Below are positions 11,520 to 22,835 of a stretch of 64,000 nt of DNA, piece after piece. Origin of the DNA: Eleusine coracana subsp. coracana (Eukaryota > Streptophyta > Magnoliopsida > Poales > Poaceae). Every line of letters begins with the position of its first letter. Position 1 is the first letter of the stretch. Position numbers and translations under genes: made by a program. The stretch covers positions 18,425,501 to 18,489,500 of the forward strand of contig CM064427.1 in assembly GCA_032690845.1 (NCBI GenBank), in the 5' to 3' direction. Under the pieces are notes generated by a model. The model was not told the origin of the DNA. It worked only from the letters and a program-made list of their open reading frames with translations, and made no database searches.

Positions 11520-11790
11520 ATGTCCTTGCCGGTTAGGACGGATCGAGGTCCTCTCCAGTAGAGGTCTCAATGCTAGCATATGTTACAGTAATTCATGAGT
11601 AGGAAGAGAGTTCTCTCCTGCAGCACTGTAGCAAAGACTGTAGAAATAGAAATACGGATGACCTTTTTTGCAATTTAGGTACTGTTCACTAGTACTGTAG
11701 CAAATTAAATACATGCGTTGGCTCTTGATAGAACGGCCTCTGAATTGAAAGCTCAAATGCAGAAGACCCCGATCCGGTCAGGACTTCTAG
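11520..11790. repeat. Possible MITE with GTCCTTGCCGG-type ends
   Basis: The left side reads GTCCTTGCCGGTTAGGACGG and the right side, on the other strand, GTCCTGACCGGATCGGGGTC. This imperfect inverted pair bounds about 270 bp without coding potential. The interior holds repeats of CACTGTAGCAAA. Boundaries are approximate. Confidence 0.3.
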
Positions 11791-12230
11791 CGCTGCAAAG
11801 TTTGAGTTCCTTTCCCAAATTGCACGATGTCGATCCTTTGATAGGTGTCAAAATCGATGTTATTACACGTAACTTCCTCCTGCGGCCTTGATTTCAACAG
11901 CGTCTCTGTTCTATTCCTTTTCACGTGTCGGGCATGGTAATTAAAGTATTCTGATTGAAAGGGCCATCTCACCAACACACATTAATTATCAACTGATATA
12001 CTGTACATACTACTCCTGTTATTAGGAGAGGAAGTATTGTCAACTGATATATACACATTAATTATCAACTGATATATATACTACTGTTATTAGGCAGAGC
12101 ACGATCCGATAGCGTGGGAGGATCAGAGGAGGGTGTCTCAACGGGGAATAAGCTGAAGCTTGTGGCGGGGGTGGTGGCGCTGGAGGCGCTCATCGCGAGG
12201 TTCCACGTGGTGTCACGGGCGGCGCTCGAC

Positions 12231-13260
12231 AGAGATATTTTTTTCAGCACCACTCTTAAAGGATCCTTAACGTCATTACTAAACTAAACGCGTCTTCTCT
12301 CCAATACCATCCCTGAATGAACCCAGCGTTTGAAGAACCGACTAGAACCGACCGGTTATCCTGATTAACCGAGAAACCGGTCGCCCTAACTAGTTAGTTC
12401 TGTCCAGCTAACCGTAGCTAGTTACTATAGCTAAACGATTAACCGACAGATTTCTCGTTTAACCAGCCGGTTTTTAACCAAATCGAATCGACCAGTTCCA
12501 GCGACTTTTTAAACCTTGAATAAACCCACTCTACACAATACAAAAAAGTCTCAAGTGTAATTTTACATGCCGGTTTTACCCCTCCCATTGATTGACTTAT
12601 ACCAGCAGTCAAAAAAAATTCGTTAGAAATAAAAAAATTACGAAACGCGAAAATTGAGAGAAAAAATCTGAAAAATGAAAAAACAAAGAGAAAAAATCCA
12701 CAAAAAATTGAGAAAAACGCTAAAAATGGAATTTTTTTTTCCCGCCGACGGAGCCACACCCATCTCCATGCGGGGCGCCTTCCACTCTGCTCCTGCGCTG
12801 CCTGCGTTGCCGCGCATCCGCTAGTCGCCTGCCCTGCCGCGCGCCCGCCTCCCGCCTGCCTGCGCCCGTGCGCTCCCGCCTGCTGGAGACGACGAGGACG
12901 GTGTACTGGAGACGATGAGGGACCAGCACTCCGCGCGACTGGAGACGACGAGGACGGCGTACCCACCCGCGAGCGCGGCGCGCGTGAAGCAGCGCTCGTC
13001 GGGGAGCACGGAGCGGCGCGGGCCGCCACGCAAGATTAGGCCGTCGCCGCCGCCAGCGAGATCCGCCCGAGCCGCCGCTGGGATTTTTTCGGGGTGAATT
13101 AATCGGGAGGGGTAAAACCGGTATGTAAAATTACACCTGAGGCTTTTTCGGGATTGTAAAGAGTGGGGTTCATTCAGGGATGGTGTTGGGGAGAAGACTC
13201 GTTTAGTAATGATGTTGAGAAGAGGACGCACTTTAAGAGCGGTGCTGAGGAAAATATCCC
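12231..13260. mobile_element. Mutator-like (MULE) non-autonomous element inside a transporter exon
   Basis: The termini form a long inverted repeat of nearly 200 bases. Left: AGAGATATTTTTTTCAGCACC. Right, on the other strand: GGGATATTTTCCTCAGCACC. The similarity continues through CATTACTAAAC, the phrase CCATCCCTGAATGAACCC and TGTAATTTTACAT. The element is flanked by GCGCTCGAC (12222-12230) and GTGCTCGAC (13261-13269), a 9-bp target duplication with one mismatch, which is diagnostic for Mutator-like elements. The core (about 12750-13080) is GC-rich and may be captured host DNA; no transposase is seen. Confidence 0.8.
12325..12518. mobile_element. Small MITE nested in the left arm of the MULE
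   Basis: Comparing the two arms of the surrounding MULE shows an extra 194 bp in the left arm. It is flanked by AATGAACCC (12316-12324) and AATAAACCC (12519-12527), a 9-bp duplication with one mismatch. The insert contains several AACCGGT / ACCGGTT-type palindromic words. Its ends (GCGTTTGAAGAACC and, inverted, AAGGTTTAAAAAGTC) are weakly inverted. A 9-bp duplication suggests a second, younger Mutator-type insertion. Confidence 0.55.
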
Positions 13261-13423
13261 GTGCTCGACATGGGCTTGGGTAAGATGGTCTTCCTCGTCT
13301 ATAGAAATGTCTCCGCCCTCTCTGTCGTTGCTCCATTTGCCTACTTCCTGGAGAAGTGAGTATATATGTATATATTCAATTTTCCAGTGTTAGTTAATCA
13401 AAATTGCATTACAGTAGTATTTC

Positions 13424-14235
13424 ACCGTCCTCCGTTCCTCAATCTTTTGAACACGCATAATTAAACGTTCCGCGCAGTAAGTGCTTCAGATACAGCAATA
13501 CATGCTAAGCAAGCTAGATGTGTTTGTTTTGCTATTCGTTGTGGGAGGTTAGATACTCTGACAGCAGCCAAATGAAGATGACGAAAAAATGGCTACTTTT
13601 CTAGAGCATCCAACATGTAAGGCATTTGACGTCTTCGGGTCGGCAAGGGCAGACGACAACGCTGCCACTGTTAGCTCATTCTTAGGGCCGGGGGTGGTAA
13701 CAACACAAAACATATGTTTGTTCATGATTTGTTACTGTGTCAGCTGACACGGATGGTAACACATAATTACTCCACCCGTCTTGTTATGCCCTCGTGCCAT
13801 TAGAGTGGCCCTTAGCATTTTGTAAAAGAAGTGTTTTACTGTCGCGTACCGTCTTATTAGTAAAAGTACCTTATACCATAGGCGCCGGCCAGCCTCGAGA
13901 GATGACAAGCATGTAGTGTCATGTTCTACATATCTGGGCGACATCTTGTCAAAGTATGTAGTGGCATGTTTCACCATAGTGCGTTCCTGAATCTTTTGAT
14001 CACGCGTAATTAGACATTCAGCTCAGTAAGTGCTTCAGATACAGCGATACATGTTAAGCAAGAGGTGTTTGCTTTGCTATTCGTTGTGGGAGGTTAGATA
14101 CTCAGTTACAGGCTTAAACAGCTAGCCAAATGACGATGCCGAAAAATTGGCTACGTTTCTAGTGCACCCGACATGTAAGGCATTTGATGTCTTCCCGTCG
14201 GCAAAGGCAGACGACAACGCTGCCGCTGTAACCAG
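13424..14235. repeat. Diverged direct duplication, units about 250 bp, spaced about 550 bp
   Basis: The stretch from about 13424 to 13676 (GTTCCTCAATCTTTTGAACACGC onward, given as GTTCCTCAATC and TTTTGAACACG) is repeated at about 13976-14230. Both copies share AAGTGCTTCAGATACAGC, GCTATTCGTTGTGGGAGG and GGCAGACGACAACGCTGCC, with small indels. The 300 bp between the copies is unrelated. Function unknown; this could be a pair of partial LTRs or a segmental duplication. Confidence 0.65.
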
Positions 14236-14299
14236 CAACACATGTCTGGCTGACGTCTTATCATAGTATACACATCTGGAGAAGGAAAAATAAAAAACC

Positions 14300-14615
14300 A
14301 GCTAGTTGACTTTTTATCAACAAATGGCCATTTTGGGATTAATAAGGTTATTATTAGGGAGTGCATATTTGGTTAGCAGCCGCAAATGGCTACAACTAAA
14401 GCTATACGAGACCTGTTGAAAAAACAAACAGCTAATACTAGTTACGTGAGCTGTTGAAAAAACAAACATCTACTTGTTGACCTTGTATCAATATAATAAA
14501 TAGCCATTTTGGGCGTAATATAAATAAACTTATGATTAGAGAGTTCATATTTGGTTAGTAGCCGCGAAATGGCCACGACTAAGCATAGACGTGACCTGTT
14601 GAAGTTGCTTTGTCA
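14300..14615. repeat. Second diverged direct duplication
   Basis: About 120 bases from 14310 (CAAATGGCCATTTTGGGATT... CATATTTGGTTAGCAGCC ... GACCTGTTGAA) recur at about 14490-14610 with substitutions. The two copies are joined by a pair of GCTGTTGAAAAAACAAACA-like words. It lies directly after the 13.4-14.2 kb duplication and may share its origin. Confidence 0.5.
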
Positions 14616-16400
14616 ACATGTTGGAGTAGTTTGTAAACCGCTGCAGTTTTCAAGGCCTTCAGCATCAAAATGGGGAGCAACGACGATCTGGTACATTAGT
14701 CAGCCAGATTGTCATCGCAAGGAGATTTGTGACTGACGCTCCGCTCTCGCTACCTGAGGCAGGAGAGGGACTAGTGTGTCAGCAAAACCGTGGCGCATGG
14801 TGTGCTGGATTGTGAGGGCTTTGACGCGAGCGTTGCTGTACAGGGCAGTGAAGGCGTCAGTGAGCGGTCCGCCGGGCAGCCATGAATCGTGTCAGAACTG
14901 AGAAGTCTATGGCAGCGCCGTCCCAGCCTCAGATACTGTGTGATACTTTGGTATAGAGGCAGGAGCTCGCGTAGCTGCGTTCCAGTGAGCTCCTTCCAAT
15001 GGCCCTTGCACTTGCAGTGTGTAGCAATACAGAGAGCCGTCCGGGTGATGTAGCCCGTGCATCAGTTTCAGCAACAAGCTGCAAGCGAGAGTGAAAACTC
15101 CCGCCGTGCCTTCTCGGGAAGGCACCTTGTCCACCATTTATCTCCTGGATGTGTGTTGCCTCTCACTCACTCATGCAAAAGCAAGGCCCACATGCACAAA
15201 TCATGAAGTGCACCAACGGCAAACTGGTGCCGAATTTTGATATTTTCGACACCGAGTCTGTCGTTCTCTTTCAGTTGAGTGAGACTGAGACCTTGTCCCA
15301 GGCAACAATGCATTGTGCGCCAGCAGTCCCGTCGATTGGCAGGGACAGGGTGGCCGACGGCACAGGGCCCCTAAAAATTTGAAGCCCCGATTCCTAACCT
15401 TGCTTAGGGAATATTGTCCTTATCTTTAGCTGGAGCCAGAAGCCATAAGCTTGTTCGTCTTCATCTAAAATTCTAAATCAGGAACACAGCAGCGCCGGAA
15501 GCATGAACTTCCAACTGGGATCGTCTGCTCGACGCCTTGATGAATTTTGCTCCCTCACGTATGAGTAACAGCCCTGTCAGTAGGCTTGTGTTCCATCTTC
15601 TTTTCTTTTTTTCCTTTTATCTTGTTGTGCCAAGAGGCCCCAAACCAATCAAAGTCTTCTAGATAAAAATAGGAAGTATGATTATGGTTTTAAAAATCAT
15701 AAGGAGAAGACTAAAAGAAGTAGCTCAGTCTCAAAAGCGTGCTATTGACAAACTTTTTGAAAAAGAAACCCAATTTAATTCTAAAACAAACTCTTGGATT
15801 CTGAAACAAATCTAATTTTTCCTTTAATTCTTAAAAGTGACACTATTTTGAATTTTCTAGTTACATCATTTTTTAAATTTTTGGGCCCCGTTTTGATTTC
15901 GCACCGGGGCCTCAAATTCTTGGAGACGGCCCTGGCGCCAGACACTTTGTTTTCACCCGATCAAAGGAAAGCTCAATGCCGTTGTTCCATTTGGTCGATC
16001 ACACCTTGGGGAAGGAACACAGTTGACATTATTGCCTAGGTTGGAAGGCTGTCCAAGACGGAATTAACCAGCCCCTTCTGCCAATGTGGTGGTTGGGGTT
16101 TCTCTAATTTTGACAATAAACTGAACCCAAGTTTTACACACCCTAAGTTTGTGAGAATATTGCACTAGAGTCCTTCCCAACTGGCAGAAATCAATGCACA
16201 ATCACTGGCAATAGTTGTGTGAACAAAATTAGTAATGTTCCATGGTGGCGGTCTGAAGAGAATAAAGGCATCCAACCTTCATACTATATGTTATACTCTC
16301 TAACGCATTAATGTAGGAACTATTGCATTGACAAATGAAAAGTCCTCAAAATAAACAATTGACATCAAGTTCTATATTATATTATAGTACAACTACTACC
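14616..16400. other. Intergenic DNA, no gene recognised
   Basis: Frames such as the minus-strand one at 14907-15137 lack family features. At 15358-15400 and 15885-15945 are related GGGCCCC/CGGGGCC-rich words, possibly transposon ends. Confidence 0.35.
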
Positions 16401-16520
16401 CATTGCTACCAAATTAATACTACCGTCCTCACCGTCACCCCACCTTGGCAAGGTAGAGTCCATTGCTACCAAATTAATACTACCGTCCTCACCGTCACCC
16501 CACCTTGGCAAGGTAGAGTC
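16401..16520. repeat. Perfect 60-bp tandem duplication
   Basis: Two head-to-tail identical 60-base units, 16401-16460 and 16461-16520, each beginning CATTGCTACCAAATTAATAC and ending AAGGTAGAGTC. Immediately downstream, GCTAGAGCACTACGCCA also occurs twice (about 16524 and 16551). The perfect identity implies a recent duplication or an assembly artefact. Confidence 0.9.
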
Positions 16521-17590
16521 TGGCTAGAGCACTACGCCACCAGTGGCTCTCGCTAGAGCACTACGCCAGTGGACCGGCGATACCCTATCTCACCGAGGTG
16601 CCCCACCTACTGCTACCATCTGCCGCTGCCTCGACCATCGTTGTCATCATGGTTGCCCCAACCCCGACCCCGCCCACCAACCACCACCACCGTACCGCCG
16701 GGCTAACCTTCCACCTCCATCCCTTCCTTCTAAGGTCAATGTTCTCTGGTGAGCCCCCTAAACCTCCAAACCCTAATCCCCTAATCCATTGGAGACCATG
16801 CCGGGAGTTGGACGAGGAGCTCAAATGCCTCGCCGGAGTCAGAGAAGAAGCTCCTGTGAGCGATGTTAGCTGTGGTAAAAAAATTGCATGCCAGCCGCCC
16901 ATGGAATGCTCAAGCGTTGTTTAGATATTTCCTAATTTAAAGGAAAAAATATTATTTATGAAGATACAGTCAGCCTACAGCAATAAAATCCTGGAGGTTG
17001 AACTAGTATGATCGGACATTATTGTACACTTATCTAGACTACAATAGCGCCAATGAGTCAGTGGTAATGGTAGCCTACTCAATTTTCAAAAAATAAAAAC
17101 CTACTATTTTCAGGACAAATTGCTACGCCTATTATCTCCTTATTACCATCTTTTGGCACCGGACTCTGCAGAAAAGAGAGGCCACCCCTCACGTTGTATT
17201 TGATGGCAGAAGTTTTCATTTTGGCTTTATTTGGGTAAGCTTACAAAACTATACTTGTATCTTTTGCTACATAAACAAAAAAAATGTGTACATATTACGT
17301 CGTATACATAACTCGGATCACCTTGCAGGATTACTTTCACACAGGGATTTTATATTCTTGGGCTGTACTACTTATCACCAACATATGTCACTGTCATCCA
17401 AAATTCAGTCCATGCAATCACATTCGTAATGGCTAGTGCTTTGAGGTAATTACTCAACGTAGGATTTTTCCCCATTATGGCAAGCTGAATTTTCTTTTTA
17501 TGAGGTATATGTCCTATTGCTCCATTTACTTGAACCTGATTGACAAATGCTATGCTGCTTGTGTCAGGGAAAATTATTGTTGGCTTCTTA

Positions 17591-17797
17591 GGCCAGTCTC
17601 AATGCACCCTTTCATAAGCATGAAATATCATGCCACATATGTCATTTTTGTTGACATGGCAAGTTAATTATGAAGAAAGAGAAGAGAGACCTTCATCTTA
17701 TGTGAGAGTCCTTTCATTAAAATGAAAAGATGATGGCTCACTTACCTAAAACTCTGTATGGGAAAGAGTGCAATGAAAGGGTGCATTAAGATTGACC
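17591..17797. mobile_element. Tourist-like MITE in a transporter intron
   Basis: It starts GGCCAGTCTCAATGCACCC, ends GGGTGCATTAAGATTGACC, and is flanked by TTA on both sides (17588-17590 and 17798-17800). The terminal inverted repeat of about 25 bp, the TTA duplication and the 207-bp size fit a PIF/Harbinger-type MITE. It lies in the intron between the second and third recognised exons of the WAT1-type copy. Confidence 0.85.
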
Positions 17798-19985
17798 TTA
17801 GTGGTACTTATTAATGATGTTTCAAATAGATCATATTTTTCTTATTTAGGCTATGCTTCATTCTTTTGTAACTGTGCACTTTTACTAGAGTAGTAGTGTG
17901 TGAGACTCATACAAGTGATATGTGAACAATTAATTTCCAGTGCAATTTAATAGTTGTTCTCAAAAGATTTCCTCCAAAGTAATCGTAACAAGACATTTCT
18001 CGAGTGAAATATATGTGACTGACATGAGTGGTATATTTTCTCCGTGTTGGTCAACATTTGTACATCTTTTATTTTGGCAGAATCCCATCCCACTTCCCTA
18101 GGGTCTGTGGTTTAGTTGATATATCTTAAATTTCGTAAATTTAGACAAATATGTTTCCTTCCATATATTGTTCGCTGAATGTAATTCATACACAACAATA
18201 CAAAATTGTGCTTATTTCTTTTTTGCCCAACCAGAATTGAACAGGTGAATTTCAGAAATGGATACGGGCTCACGAAAGTGATAGGGACAGTGCTTACCAT
18301 AGCTGGGGCAACCATCATCACCTTATACAAAGGGATACCGTTGGCATTACATTTGGAAGGAAGCCACAAATTGAAAGCTAGTGAGATTACTTCGAACCAA
18401 GAATTTACTTGGATTGCTGGATGCCTCCTCATACTTGCCAACTGCCTCGGATTGTCTGGATGGATGGTTCTGCAGGTCCAGTATTACTTTAAGTTTGCTA
18501 CCTATTATCTATAAATTATATAAATCCGTTAGGAGTAGCACATCTATTCACATCTATCAAAATGGCTCCTACGAAATTATTCCTCTCCTCTATCAAATCA
18601 TCTCCCCATGTGGAAAATATGTAGAGCCTATATGGGTATTATAGTGGATTATTGTGAAAAAAGATATAATAAACACTCCTGTATATATATACCGCCTCTT
18701 GAAATACAAGAGATATGCATTTTAAAGATTAAACATCAGTCACTAATGTTTTACCAAGTACATATAATTGTTTAGATCCCAAATCTTACCCTCCGAAGCT
18801 GACCTAGAATAGAGCCTTTATAATTTAAAAAATCATGCTGAAGTAGCGGAAGATAATAAAGCGAATGTATAGAGTCAATATGGAAAGTCACAGAAATGAA
18901 TTCTCATCATCAAGAGCCGCTACAAAAAGCAAATGAAGAAAAAGCAAGAGAGTGAAACAAAGTTTACCTAAAGCTATAGAAAGATCCAGATGACAAACAA
19001 ATGCCCTAGATCAAGAGCGACTAGTAAAGACGATGGACAAGTCGGCAAAGAAGGTAAACCGATTTAATTAGATGGTTGTATGATAAAAAAAAAGATTAAC
19101 CAAACACTGACCAAATTTGACTAATAAAAAATTAAATAATAGTTGTCTAATGAAGAAATATGTGAATTCACATAACAGAGTAGGCACACACACAATAGAA
19201 GAAAATATTAAAGAGGTTTTAGCGAGTGTGGAGGAAATAAGATTGACAAGAGGTGTAAAAAAGTAAAGTCAATAAAATCCCCGAAAATGCCATGACGGCC
19301 AATACCATCGTCCAACCCCTAGCAATAATCATGAAGCATGCAACGTGCTGATGCAGAAGTCCAAGTCAAAAGCCAGGTGGTGCAGAAGGAACCAACTCGA
19401 CGCAACATTATTTAGAATAATCTCCTGTACTCCATTACTACAAAAGTGTTTTTTAGTAACAAAAGCCTATATCCAATTTGTGACAGACGTTATATTGCCC
19501 ACTACTAGTTATGGCCTAAGAGGCATGTCCGTCACTAAGTTGTACAATTAGTAATGGATACGACATAACCCACCATAAAATAGACTTGATAAATTAGTAA
19601 TTTGTGCCACCTGCTATGAATATAGGGGTGCATAGAGGAGCGCAACCATATCCGCTCCCCTTCCGCGCCCCTTCTCCGATCTGCTACCCATCTCCGCCAC
19701 CCCATGGCAGTAGCGCGTCGTGGCGGCCTCCGCCCTTTCGTCGGACAGGTGTGTCAGATCTTTGCATGACACAGCCATCGGGCCTTCGCGCGGAGGTCCC
19801 TCCCAACCAAGACGGCAAGCGCGAAGAAGCGGAGGGTCGTCAGATCTGGCAGCTGACATGTGCGTTACCAAGCATGGCTTAAAAGGCTTTTCGCGTTCAC
19901 TACTCGAAATGGGTCCTTCCTCTATCAAATATTCCTAACTAGCTTTCCAAGCCAGATGTGTTATTTGGTAAGTGAAGAGATGAAC

Positions 19986-20008
19986 GGGGGGGGGGGGGGG
20001 GGGGGGGG
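19986..20008 (+). repeat. 23-base G homopolymer
   Basis: An uninterrupted run of 23 G. Its true length may be uncertain because sequencing and assembly often err on such runs. It could form a G-quadruplex. Confidence 0.9.
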
Positions 20009-20392
20009 TCCATGGAATAGGCGTACAGGAAATTCTAGGCCTGCCCCTACTGGTAATTTACTGTCCCGCTCTTATGGATAGACAGAAAGATCGGATTTGA
20101 AAACTACCTTCTCAAGTGAAGTGCCCTTAGCGGCTAGAACAAACCTTCGGTACTATTTGTGGAAAGTGATGCTTGGGATGAACAAGTGCATTTGTTGGCT
20201 TTCAAGCTGTAGCGCCAGCGGGGCGGGAGAGTTGGTTATTCAATTGATCCTCTGATGTCGGCCCTTCTGCATCATCCAACAAGACTCAAAAGTCTTAGCT
20301 ATTAAGGTGCCGTTGACGGATAAGAGGCCTTCTATATGTTAAGAGAGAGAGAGAAGAGTCATTCCAGAGTTGGTTGGGAATTATTCTTTTAG

Positions 20393-21425
20393 GGTGTGTT
20401 CGGTTCTACTTTTTAGAGATTTTACGTCTTAAAAAGGTCAGTAGTAGAACCAAAGGAATCTGCTTTTATCTTGGTACTTTATAAAAAGAAGCTTTCACGT
20501 AACATATTTTTTCATAACACCTTAAGAGCTGCTTTCACCGAATGTGAAAGAATTATTTTTATAGTATTTAACTACCATGCCACTGGTTATGAAGAAAACG
20601 TTTTGTTCTTTCCCCAAACTCCCTCATCCACAAACACGGTCCAATTTCGCTCCTACAGGTAAGAGCTCCTTATTTTGTTCCTAGCGCAAGAAGGACGATG
20701 TGCTCCAACAGTAGCGCAAGTGGCGGGCGCAGTCGGCGCCAGGTGCCTCATCCGGCCCGGATCTATGGTCCATAGTGTCAGAAGTCCTCTTTGAAGCCTC
20801 CTCTTTTCCTCGGCAACTAAACGACCACCATCAACCTCAACCTGCCATGGTCGCTCCTCCTTAAAATCAATCTCCATCCCTAGAATTCTGACCGAAATAC
20901 CGCATCCAATGATTGCGCCATAGCTCGGTGATTCGATTTCCCTACTCCCCAACTACGATTCCCTTTGTCATATGGTGCTATTTGAGCGTCAGAGGTCATT
21001 CATGGCGGACGGGAAGCCAGCAGCACGATTGAACAACATGTAATTTAATGGTATTACTTATGTGTCTTGTCATTTTTATTAAAAAAAACCCAAAAGATAA
21101 GATAATTTTTAAAAAGCTTTTTAAAATTTAAACCATATACTAATGATGGGTGCAGAATTTAAACAATTTAATTTTTCTTTTCTGAAATTTAAACCAGTGT
21201 TAATACATATAAATTGTCTTACCAAATCTAGACCATATGTTATTTGAATGTAAATCCATGAACAACACATTGTTTTATAGCTGACAGCTCATGACTGCTT
21301 TTTCGCAGTCATTTTAACTAAACGGTTTTTAACTTTTTCACAGCTGAAATCTCACAGCAGTTTTTTTCATAGCTTACAGTCTACGGCAATTTTTTTCACA
21401 GCCATAACACAACCAAACACACTCT
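20393..21425. repeat. Possible transposon with AGGGTGTGTTCGGTT-type ends
   Basis: The left end AGGGTGTGTTCGGTT and the right end AACCAAACACACTCT are inverted with few mismatches and enclose about 1.03 kb. The right part (21270-21415) repeats TTTTTCACAGC-like words. I found no clear target duplication or transposase, so the class (hAT- or PIF-like) is open. Confidence 0.35.
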
Positions 21426-21834
21426 TACTTGTCTCTTGAAACAACGACTCTAGAATGATGAGTCTATAATAAGTTGCAAATTTACAATTTCTAATGCGTT
21501 ATCGTAAATATGGTATGGCCTGTTCCGCGGATCTTGACCGAGTCCGAGCTTCCCAAGGTCTATATATGCTGTTTGGGAACTCTGCAAGGGTCTTACCACC
21601 TTCTTGATTGACTATATTTGAGTCTTTGGGTTCTTTGGGATTATATTCCGCATCGCTAAAAAGCAGATAAAATCTCACTCGGATTGCCACCTGTATAAAC
21701 AGCTTCAACGAGAACAGTGAGCACCTCCTGCTCAACATAAAGTGGATAAAGTGGCCTACGAAACAAGTGTGAGGAAATGCTTACACTGAAGCTGCGATAA
21801 ATATTTTCTTATGTTCCACACTCCTTACACTACT

Positions 21835-22110
21835 GGGAAAGATTACGCCACCATGTATTTCATGGGTCAAGCTAAAATGTGGTTATAATCTGTAAAAAAT
21901 AAGGTAGAGTATGAATTGGGATAAGTTCTGTGACTTCGTGTGTCTGAGGTTTGGTATGGTAAGAGATGTAGTATCGGGCACTGATCCGGTGCATGGAGAA
22001 TTTGATGAATTTCATCGACTCCAAGGGTTGTCATTAGTGTTTCTTGACTATTTTTTCGGAAGCAAGGAGTAAAATAATGCCTAAATTATAAAGCGAAGAC
22101 CCTCACTGCT
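21835..22110 (+). pseudogene. Degenerate Ty3/gypsy gag fragment
   Basis: Translation of this stretch, allowing stops, gives YFMGQAKMWL followed later by DKFCDFVCLRFG and GEFDEFHRLQG. This is the layout of the retrotransposon gag domain of Ty3/gypsy elements (hydrophobic G-x-A-x-x-W, then W-x-x-F ... RF, then a Phe/Leu-rich helix). Several stops and the short length show that it is a relic. No pol sequence is adjacent. Its left side abuts CACTACTGGGAAA (near 21829), which looks like a CACTA end. Confidence 0.45.
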
Positions 22111-22173
22111 CAATAAACCATTATTTGCTGCTCAAGACATCGGCCAATGTGTGGCTCCACCATCTACTGAGCG

Positions 22174-22835
22174 AATTCCCTTTATGTCACTAAAAATTTA
22201 CCTAGTTCTCTTTGTGACATGAAAAAGGTCGAAGTTCCTTTGTACCATCACTGAATTTTTTGATGCCTTACATGTCACTACCGTTAGTTTTTCATCTAAC
22301 AACATTAAATAACAGTTGAAAAGACAAAATACCCTTGTAAGCCAAATAAGAACAATTTTAGTTACATTTATCTTATGCCACTACACACATACACAAGTAG
22401 TATCATAAAAATAATATTTTCTAACAAAATTTAAAAAATAAGATATATAAATATATCATAAAATAATTTTTTTAAAAATCACTTAGTAAGAAAAATCAAA
22501 AATGATACTTTGTGTTGCCAAATATGATAACATGTGCAATTATTTTGGTATTTCTTACATGTGTAATTATTTTGAAATTTTATTTAAAAGTATTATTTTC
22601 ACTATACTATGTGTACTTGTGTAGTAGCACAATAGTATTGTAAATAAAATTCTTCATGTCTACCTTATAGGGGTATTTTTGTCTTTTCCACTGTTATATA
22701 ACGGCGTTTGATAGAGAAACTAACGGTAGTGGCACATAAGACATCAAAATTTTCACAGATGGCATAGAGGGAACTTTGACATTTTTCATGTCATAGAGGG
22801 AACGGAGTAAATTTCCGGTGACACATAGGGAATTG
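22174..22835. mobile_element. Foldback-type element with inverted repeats of about 150 bp
   Basis: The left arm (22174-22345) and right arm (22675-22835) are inverted copies of each other. Left: AATTCCCTTTATGTCAC ... GTGACATGAAAAAGGTC ... CACTACCGTTAGTTT. Right, read inverted: AATTCCCTATGTGTCAC ... ATGACATGAAAAATGTC ... CACTACCGTTAGTTT. The loop is very AT-rich. Long imperfect inverted arms and no coding capacity fit a MULE-type MITE or foldback element. A target duplication could not be fixed. It lies in the transporter intron. Confidence 0.7.

Larger units (their letters stand above)
12122..13355 (+). pseudogene. WAT1/MtN21-type transporter, exon 1 remnant split by a MULE
   Basis: WAT1-related (UMAMIT, EamA/DMT fold) proteins are plasma- or vacuolar-membrane permeases for amino acids or auxin. 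Here the first membrane helix is visible as GNKLKLVAGVVALEALI at about 12138-12190 and runs to AALD at 12230. The frame resumes after the insertion at 13261 with LDMGLGKMVFLVYRN and ends at APFAYFLEK next to a GTGAGT donor (13356). Both halves match the N-terminal 60-70 residues of the family. The expected ATG appears lost: the aligned position is ATC and an in-frame stop lies just upstream. No exon 2 that fits this exon follows. It is therefore a fragment of a former gene, and a paralogue of the copy at 17.1-25.6 kb because the two overlap in the region they encode. Confidence 0.7.

Noticed and set aside
12821..13336. 171-codon minus-strand frame
   Set aside because: Lies across the core and arm of the MULE and runs into the transporter exon on the wrong strand.
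14907..15137. 76-codon minus-strand frame with plausible composition
   Set aside because: No recognisable domain, no splice or promoter context; could be a gene scrap but not supportable.
19604..19928. Overlapping 92- and 104-codon frames on opposite strands
   Set aside because: GC-rich block next to CACTA-like subterminal repeats; no family match.
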